64,000 nucleotides of DNA, taken from Plicaturopsis crispa FD-325 SS-3 (Eukaryota > Basidiomycota > Agaricomycetes > Amylocorticiales > Amylocorticiaceae). The position numbers and the translations under genes are program-made. Every line of letters begins with the position of its first letter. Positions within the stretch are counted from its first letter, which is position 1. The stretch spans positions 2,256,892 to 2,320,891 of the forward strand of contig KN832554.1 of assembly GCA_000827205.1 (NCBI GenBank). Reading direction: 5' to 3'. Positions 57,531-64,000 of this stretch are shown piece by piece. Below the pieces are notes generated by a model. It saw only the letters and a list, made by a program, of their open reading frames with translations, did no database searches and was not told the origin of the DNA.

Positions 57531-58843
57531 TGTGGTGTGTAAGAGAGATAAAGCCCGGGACTGGGGATGTCAAATGGCGGTAAGAATTACAACTGCAATG
57601 AGACGGGCCCTGCAGACTTGGGGACTGTTGGAAGCCACAGTCAAACAAGCACAAACAACGCCTATCGACTCCGAGCCTTTCCTGTTTAAGAATGGCTGCC
57701 CATACACAAGCCACAGCTGCTACTACACACAGTGGTAAAATGCACCCTTATCCTGTTCTCAATGTTGTAGTGCCAAGTATTCGATTTCTTCATTGATTCT
57801 GCTTCAACAATCACGCAAAAGTTCTCTACACTCAGAGTCACCGCCATCAGACTCATGGTACAAGCGACAGTTACGATACAACTCGCTAAACTTGTCTCGT
57901 AGTGGAATGCCTTTCAAGTGAATGGTGCCGAAGGATATGCTGCATACCTGGCTAGTAGCATGTAGTCACTGTCACCGAGGCCCGTCAGACCTGCTATACA
58001 GGCTTGGTCACATCGGCCAGGGCCATGCTCATAGCTCGTGCGGCCTGGGCGCAAAGATCATCTTGAGTATTGCGGCACAGAGTGCAATGGAGAGGGTTAG
58101 CTAGACATACGCAAGCTAGATGGTGGACCAGCGGGTACATGCCGCGGTGTCTTTGGCAGCCATGTCGCGTCATGGTGGTGCCTTGGTACCAAGTGTTTTC
58201 GCCAAGGAGATATCGCAGCTGCCGTCTCGTGAAGCACGGTCTGGTCGATCGCTGTTTGGAGGAGGAAAATAGCATGGCAGGGAAGGACATGGGGGATGGG
58301 GTTGGATACCGCCCGGTCGCTGGTCGCTGAAGATATGCCCGATGACAGGACGGCCTGCATGCGGCTACTTCAGTCCTTGCTGCTCGATGAGATTCGGAGC
58401 CCTTCTCCGTCAGCCGTCCAATGGTCCGCGCAACCTAGTTGGAAGTACGCACCATTCAGACAGCAACGGAACAATCCCGCGGGTTACCCCAGATTATACC
58501 CCGCACCGTTCGACGCCGTTGAACTGCCGATCTTCGACACTCCTTGATCGTCGTCCTCCATGTGATCCATTGCCCAGCACCGGGTAAGATGATAACGAGC
58601 GCGGTTGAGGAGAGGAGCAGCTGCACATGGGTCTGGCGCCATATTTACTATCGAAACATGTGATGGCGGCTCGCAGACGGCAGCCGGTCCAGTCGCGGAA
58701 GAACTGATCGGCTTTACTACCTACCTCTGTGACAGTCTGAACTGCGTGGACGACGGCGACAGCGACGACGACGACAAGGACACCTGCGATACCCGCAACG
58801 GCGACGGCGTACAGGAAGACGCCCGAGGACCTACACGAGGACG
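57531..58843. other. Intergenic stretch, possible minus-strand gene fragment
   Basis: 1.3 kb between CWC15 and the RhoGEF. Frames of 60-110 codons overlap in all registers. The minus frame ending DDLCAQAARAMSMALADVTK (about 57994-58060) looks protein-like, and AIDQTVLHETAAAISPW lies upstream of it, but I found no consistent gene model. Confidence 0.3.
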
Positions 58844-61772
58844 ATGAGCGCTAATACTCGCGTGGTCACCGATTTGTCGGTACCCAGCAGCACGCCTCCT
58901 GTTCCCCCAGCTCGCTCGCCGCTGCGTCCTTTAGCTCGAACGCTGAAATCTGACTCCTCTGTCGCATCCAGATTCACGTTGACAGCCGTAGACGCCGACG
59001 AGGACAACGACAACGGCGATAATAACAAGGGGTCCATGCCTTTTCTGACAAGCAAGCCTAGTTTCGCTTCATTAAATGGCCTCCTCGACTCGCTTCATCT
59101 TTCCGATTCCCCCAAATCAATGACACATGTCCCCGATTCCATCCAAGGTGAATCACTTTCGCCGGTCGACGTCGCATCTCTCTCCTCCACGTCGTCCTTC
59201 GCGATTCCTACGACGAAACCTATTTCCAAGCGTACGCATGCATTGCTCGAGATCCTCAGCTCAGAACGCGCATATGCCTCCGACCTCGCCCTCATCCGGG
59301 ATATCCACATACCGCTCGCGTTAGGTGAGACAAACATGCTATAACTATGTTGACAAACGCTGACGTGCACAGGCGAGCCTGCACCCTTTCCTGCGACACC
59401 CCCTAACTCAAATCCATCCTCGCGCACAATGTCCACTGCCTCCGATTCGTCGACTGCCTCTCAGGGTCCGCCGATGTCCCGTGAGGATGCCCGGATAATA
59501 TTCGGGAACGTGCAAGAGCTCGCAGTGTTCGCTGATTCGTTCTCAGATCAGCTCGAGCAGGCGCTCGGTGATGTTCTCGAGGGGGGGCAGGGGTCAGACC
59601 ACGTTGGCGCGCTTTTCCTGCAAGCGGTGAGTGGGTCTCTTTGGCTACGAGTAGGCACTGCTAATGCTGTCCCAGATTCCCGCATTGGAGCCCCCGTACA
59701 AGTCGTACATTACGCGACACCCCACCGCGCTTGCCCATCTATCCACGCTCACCGCTTCACCGACACCCGCGCTCACAAAGTACCTCGCGGATACGCACAC
59801 GCTTGCTGCATCACTCACACATGCTTGGGACATATCCTCACTTCTCATTAAGCCCGTCCAGCGCCTTTTGAAGTATCCGCTTCTTCTAGGCGCCGTTATT
59901 GCCGAAACTCCAGATTCGCATCCCGACAAAGTAGATCTTGTTGAGGCCAAGGCGCGGATGGAATCTGTTGCACGCGACGTCAACGAAGGCCAAAGGCGTG
60001 CTGAAATTATCAAGAGCGTGCTGCAGGACGACCACAATGGGAAGAAAGGCGCGCAACTGCAGGCAAGTCTTGCACGCATCAAATCGATCCGCACGGGCGC
60101 CAAGCCGCCTGAAGAAGGCGCACACGCAGAGGCAGAGGCCGTGGCCAAACTCGAGGTTGACCTGCGCACCGCCATTGAATTTCTGCACAATCTAGCTGCA
60201 CGTGCGATCGAGTGGACGCAATTGATGCGTACCCAATTGGTGCAGCTGAAGATATGGGCGCTTGCGTTCGGACGGGCCATCGGGTTGTCACCCACGCAAT
60301 CGTCTGAAGCCTTCGACGCTTTCGTTCTACTCATCGAGAAGGAGCTATTACCGCTGTGCGACGAACTTGATCAGGCCGTACGAGAATCCTGGGCACGCGA
60401 AGTTGCGCGGCTGGTTGACAGTGCAAAAACGCCGACACGCCTGGTCGATGCGATGAATGGACTTGAACCATTGCACGATGCGCTGCTTCACAGTACGTTC
60501 ACGGCGCGCACCCGACCGCCGCCTGCCCTTCTAGAGGCATCGTCGTCGTATGTCGCACTCCGTGGCCAACTCGCGGCGGAGCTACCTGTGTATCTGCGGT
60601 TACTGCGACAAGGCGTGTCGAAACTGATTGTCGGTCTCGCGGACGTGCAAAGTGGCTGGTGGAGTGCAGTGCGGGAGAGGTGGGCTATGCTATGGGAAGC
60701 ATTGCGCGTAGACGGGGAGGGCAATGCTGGCGCTGGAGAGACAGTGAAGGTCTGGTGGGGGCGGTGGGCCGAGGTTGAACGGATGGCCAACGGACTGGCC
60801 ATTGTCAGCGATCGCCTGCTAAGGGTGGAAAGGGAGCGCGAGCGCAATAGATTACTCGTGGAGCGAGGGCGCGTGCAGGATCGACATCCCATCAGTCCGA
60901 CCAAAGTTAAATCCACCCCCAAGCAAAAGAAGGAGAAGGAAAAGAGCAAACCTGCTCCAGTCACGCCAGGTGTCATGTCAATGCTTTCCTCACTTGAGCC
61001 GTCGCATGTCCAGGCTCGAAGCGGCGAAAGCACCATAGGCGGGGGGTCGGTCTCAGGACGTACTGCTCGGGGACCGCGACGACGCTCGTCAAATGACAGT
61101 CTGAACAGCAGCGCAGCGCGCTCTACGAAGTCGTCCGGCAGGTCACGGACACGCCAGGACAGCCACCCCGAAGAAGTGCCTGCTGTCCCGGTACCGGTAC
61201 CACGGACGAAGAGTATGCCCGTCCCTTTGCCCCTTCGTGCGTCCCCGTCAAGCTCGTCCCTGGCACATCGCAGCCATGATGCAGGGGAACTTTTAGAGCC
61301 GGATGAGGGGCGGTTATCTCTCCGATCTAGTCTCCGCAACAAACTTGGAAAACCTCTCGGGCGTCCGCTCTCACGGCGACGGCGTTCGTCCTCTCTGAAA
61401 GCACCCTCCTCCCCCGGATCTGCATCCATTTTCACGAACACGAACATCCGCGACTCGACATCCACCGCAACCTCGTACGCGTTGTCCGACAATTCGTCCT
61501 CCATGTCAGCGTGGGCGGACCGGCCTGTGAAGTATATGTGCCACACGATACATGCATGTCACCCTCCGCCGGATGTTGCGTACCGCGGGCTGCCGTTCTT
61601 TAACCTCGAGGTAGGGTCGGTGTGGGGCGTGCTAGCGGAGGCAGGCCATCCACGGATGCACACGGATTTGCCCTTGTATATAGACGACGGAGAGGACTGT
61701 TTGCTTCTTGTGCGTGATGGCGAGGGAATGGTCGGTTGGGCATTGGCGAGTTTCATGATGCCTATGGACTAG
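58844..61772 (+). CDS. RhoGEF (DBL-homology) protein, Gef1/Tuba-like
   Basis: Guanine-nucleotide exchange factor for Cdc42/Rho-type GTPases. The start at 58844 gives MSANTRVVTDLSVPSSTPP, a Ser/Thr-rich leader of about 120 residues. The DBL domain runs from KRTHALLEILSSERAYASDL through NVQELAVFADSFSDQLEQAL, FLQAIPALEPPYKSYITRHP and the diagnostic AWDISSLLIKPVQRLLKYPL, then LLGAVIAETPDSHPDKVDLV. A helical module of about 300 residues follows (LQLKIWALAFGRAIGLSPTQ-like, EALRVDGEGNAGAGET); BAR-like helices would fit the position, as in S. pombe Gef1 and human DNMBP. Basic Ser-rich sequence and a C-terminal SH3-like strand (DGEDCLLLVRDGEGMVGWAL, ASFMMPMD) end the protein. Introns at about 59325-59373 and 59630-59680. 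Confidence 0.85.
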
Positions 61773-62087
61773 CTCGTCATGCTCGGACATGCTTTTGCTT
61801 CAATGTTTCCACACGTCGCGTTTTTGCTTTGGTTTTGCCCCGCTCATTTCATCTATCCCATGACCCATACCCACCTATCATCTCATCATCATGTGTTCTC
61901 AAATCTCCGGCGGCGAGATGTATCTGCTCCTTTATTCTCGCTCACATTGTATAGTACTAGTAGCCATTTACGATATGCCTCAATGGATATACCAAATCGC
62001 ATCGCGGCCGCACGAAAAAATACGCAACACATAGATTGTTAAACAAAGCAGGGATGAAAGCGGGGACCACATGATCGGGAGCGAGTA
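61773..62087. other. Convergent 3' spacer
   Basis: AT-rich 3' UTR of the RhoGEF and the oxidase; no gene. Confidence 0.4.
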
Positions 62088-64000
62088 TTAGGGTGTAGGT
62101 GGTTCGTGAGTGTGTGCATCGACAGGCTCACCGGCCGCATCGAGGGGCCAGAATGTGTTGCGGAACAAATTGTCAGGATCGTACTTCCGCTTGAGCGAGG
62201 CCAGACGCTCCCAATTATCGCCATACACAGACATCGTGCGTTGAGCAGCTTCATGACGGCCAAGGAACTGTTTGAACCCCGATGTCTCAGCGACACGCCG
62301 TGCGACCAAGAAAAACATACAAAAAACTCACACTTGGAAATGGCCCGCCGGTGGAGACGTTTTTCAAGGTTCCATGTATCCACTGTCGGAAAGCAGGTCA
62401 GTGAGCGCCCTGTTCGCATGATGTGTACGGTTGATACACACCTCCTCCGCTGATAGAATGCACCGCGGGTCCTCTACACCTACATCCCACTGGTGCAGAG
62501 CTGCGACCGTGAACTTAGCTTCACGCTGTGCCTTCGGCAGACACGTATCCTCGAAGTCAGCGATGGCGCCCCCTGCAAGCTCAAATAGCCATGCTATACG
62601 CCGATGTATTGAGAAGGAGAGCGTCGTGAGATGGGAAAAGGTACGCACTGCAACCGACGGGGGCATCTGCGAACTGCATCACGGTCTGGTTGATAACGGA
62701 GTCTGGAAGCGAGCTGATCAACGCCGAGCGAATAAACCAATGTCTTCCAGCTGTATGGCACAGTCAGGATGATACTTCTAACCTAGTTAAATCGTTAGGA
62801 CATACCTTTGCCGCGCAGCACCTGCGCGACACTGTCCTGGTGAGTAAGGAATGACTTCTCCGCTACCTCATTTAAGAGGCACGGTTCGCCATCCCAGCTC
62901 GACAGTGCTTTGAGATACTCGGTACCCTTCTCTCGCGGACCAACATAGCATATTTGGATCACTACGAGCGAGTCTTTTCCGGCAGGGCCAGCGGTGAGTA
63001 GACAGTTCGCGTATAGTTCACGAGGTGCATTCTTAATGCAGTCTCTGAAATGTTGGATAAGCGAGGGTGCAGTGGCACGGTGGAACCGGCTGAAAATAAC
63101 GTGTCAGCGCACCCGTAAGATTAAAGTGGTAATTTGGGCGTACTAGATGATGTTTCCAGCGAAGACGATAGGTACAGGAAACGCCTTCGCCTTGTAACGA
63201 GTGGCAACGCCGAAGACAGTACCTGCGCCTCTGATAGCCCACCACAGATCTTAATTGCGAAGGTGAGCCCTGAAATGCACAACGTGCTTGTTGTCGTAGA
63301 AAACCGTACCCGTGTTTTCCTTTTCGCTCACAATCACGACCTTTCCATCCGCGAGAACCATCTCGACTTCGACTAAGTTGTCGACACTCAGGCCGTGCAA
63401 GCGGCTGAGGAAACCAAAACCTCCGAGGAGCATGATGGACGAGCCTACCGGATGAGCCGCACTATACATAAGATCAATATAGCAAACCGAAGTGACACCA
63501 TTTGAGGATAACTCACGTCGGTACATGATACGGAATGACCGTGGACTGCCCAGTGAGAGCCGTGGCCTCTAGCGGCCGCGAAGCCGTGAACTGGTCTATC
63601 TCCTTCTGCCGCCTCCCCGCGCCAAACGTCACGTAGGCGTATTTGTGGACCGGGCGGGAGAGTGTCGCAAGCGCGGAGTCTGTTACCGAAGGCATCATGC
63701 TTCCAAACACATTACCCGACCAGGGGCTGAATGAGGCCTGCGAGGTGTATGTAGTTTGGAGTGCCCCAGGAGGAGGGGCAGGGGGGAAACGTGATGGTGT
63801 CGCGTTGAGGTAACCAAACGGATCAGAGCTGGGTGCTGCGGGCACACTGCTTGGCTTGTCGGCCTCGTCTGCAGCAGACGAGGAAGAAGACCTAGATGTA
63901 GCACTCGTAGAAACACCGCTGGAGCTGCGCGCACTTGCAGACGCAGCGCTGGACACGGATTCATCGGAAGGCAGCCTTAGAGGGGCAGCATCGTGCGACT
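62088..64000 (-). CDS. FAD-linked oxidase with BBE domain, 5'-partial
   Basis: PCMH-type FAD oxidoreductase (berberine-bridge-like); the N-terminus lies beyond the window. From upstream: a Ser-rich stretch, then PFGYLNATPSRFPPAPPP, FGAGRRQKEIDQFTASRPLE, and SSIMLLGGFGFLSRLHGLSV, VEVEMVLADGKVVIVSEKEN and DLWWAIRGAGTVFGVATRYK (FAD-binding motifs). Substrate-domain stretches such as RFHRATAPSLIQHFRDCI and SLVVIQICYVGPREKGTEYL follow. The BBE end is YGDNWERLASLKRKYDPDNL and FRNTFWPLD at 62088. Several introns, e.g. near 63480-63520 and 63115-63135. Frame intact where read. Substrate unknown; such enzymes oxidise sugars or secondary metabolites. Confidence 0.85.

Noticed and set aside
59645-60334. 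229-codon minus frame opposite the RhoGEF
   Set aside because: Antisense of the DBL domain; the plus-strand frame matches a known family.
60488-61546. 352-codon minus frame opposite the RhoGEF
   Set aside because: Long antisense frame caused by GC-rich third positions; Arg/Ser/Thr-rich with no domain.

Overview
The window is nuclear DNA of a filamentous basidiomycete, most likely an Agaricomycete. The evidence is dense protein-coding genes on both strands, each cut by many 45-75 nt GT-AG introns, short intergenic gaps, GC-rich third codon positions, and gene families typical of Agaricomycetes. All the housekeeping genes point to fungi: USO1, SPT7, CWC15, CMC4, a CDH1-type APC/C activator, REX4, a PUS9-type pseudouridine synthase and a vacuolar M28 protease. 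No operon logic applies. I saw no LTR element, DNA transposon, rRNA or CRISPR array.

Layout. 0-5.9 kb: a 5'-truncated and apparently damaged beta-lactamase-like gene, an uncharacterised minus-strand gene (2451-4300) and REX4. 6.6-12 kb: a mitochondrial carrier, a 108-residue protein of unknown function, acireductone dioxygenase, a small cupin and CMC4. 12.5-18 kb: a single-pass membrane protein, an RGG/GW-repeat protein that is a distant paralogue of the 2451-4300 gene, and a BTB protein. 18-27.2 kb: an MFS transporter, a double-NBD ABC ATPase, an unknown protein and the vacuolar M28 protease. 28-34 kb: an unknown Ser/Pro-rich protein, a GH16 glucanase, a small unknown gene and CDH1. 35-43.5 kb: SPT7, a penta-EF-hand protein, a protein with a SUMO-like C-terminus, an intron-containing tRNA-Ala and a protein with a duplicated EELR motif. 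44-45.2 kb: a secreted Kex2-type repeat-peptide precursor. 45.4-51 kb: USO1 and a stand-alone molybdenum-cofactor-sulfurase-like enzyme. 51-54 kb: gene-poor, with F-box-like fragments. 54-64 kb: a PUS9-type synthase, CWC15, a RhoGEF and a 5'-truncated FAD/BBE oxidase.

The most interesting locus is 44366-45171. A signal peptide is followed by four variants of one Cys-containing peptide, each preceded by Lys-Arg and each on its own exon, and all introns share phase 2. This is the layout of a KEX2-processed peptide precursor (secreted pheromone-like, toxin-like or RiPP-like), and I do not recognise the peptide family. Second is the GW/RGG gene at 14395-16400, whose C-terminal tryptophan motifs resemble an Argonaute hook.

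Several genes emerged only after splicing small exons by eye (CMC4, the 8457-8963 gene, the 22612-23679 gene, the peptide precursor). Exon limits are my own readings of splice signals and have not been checked against transcripts.
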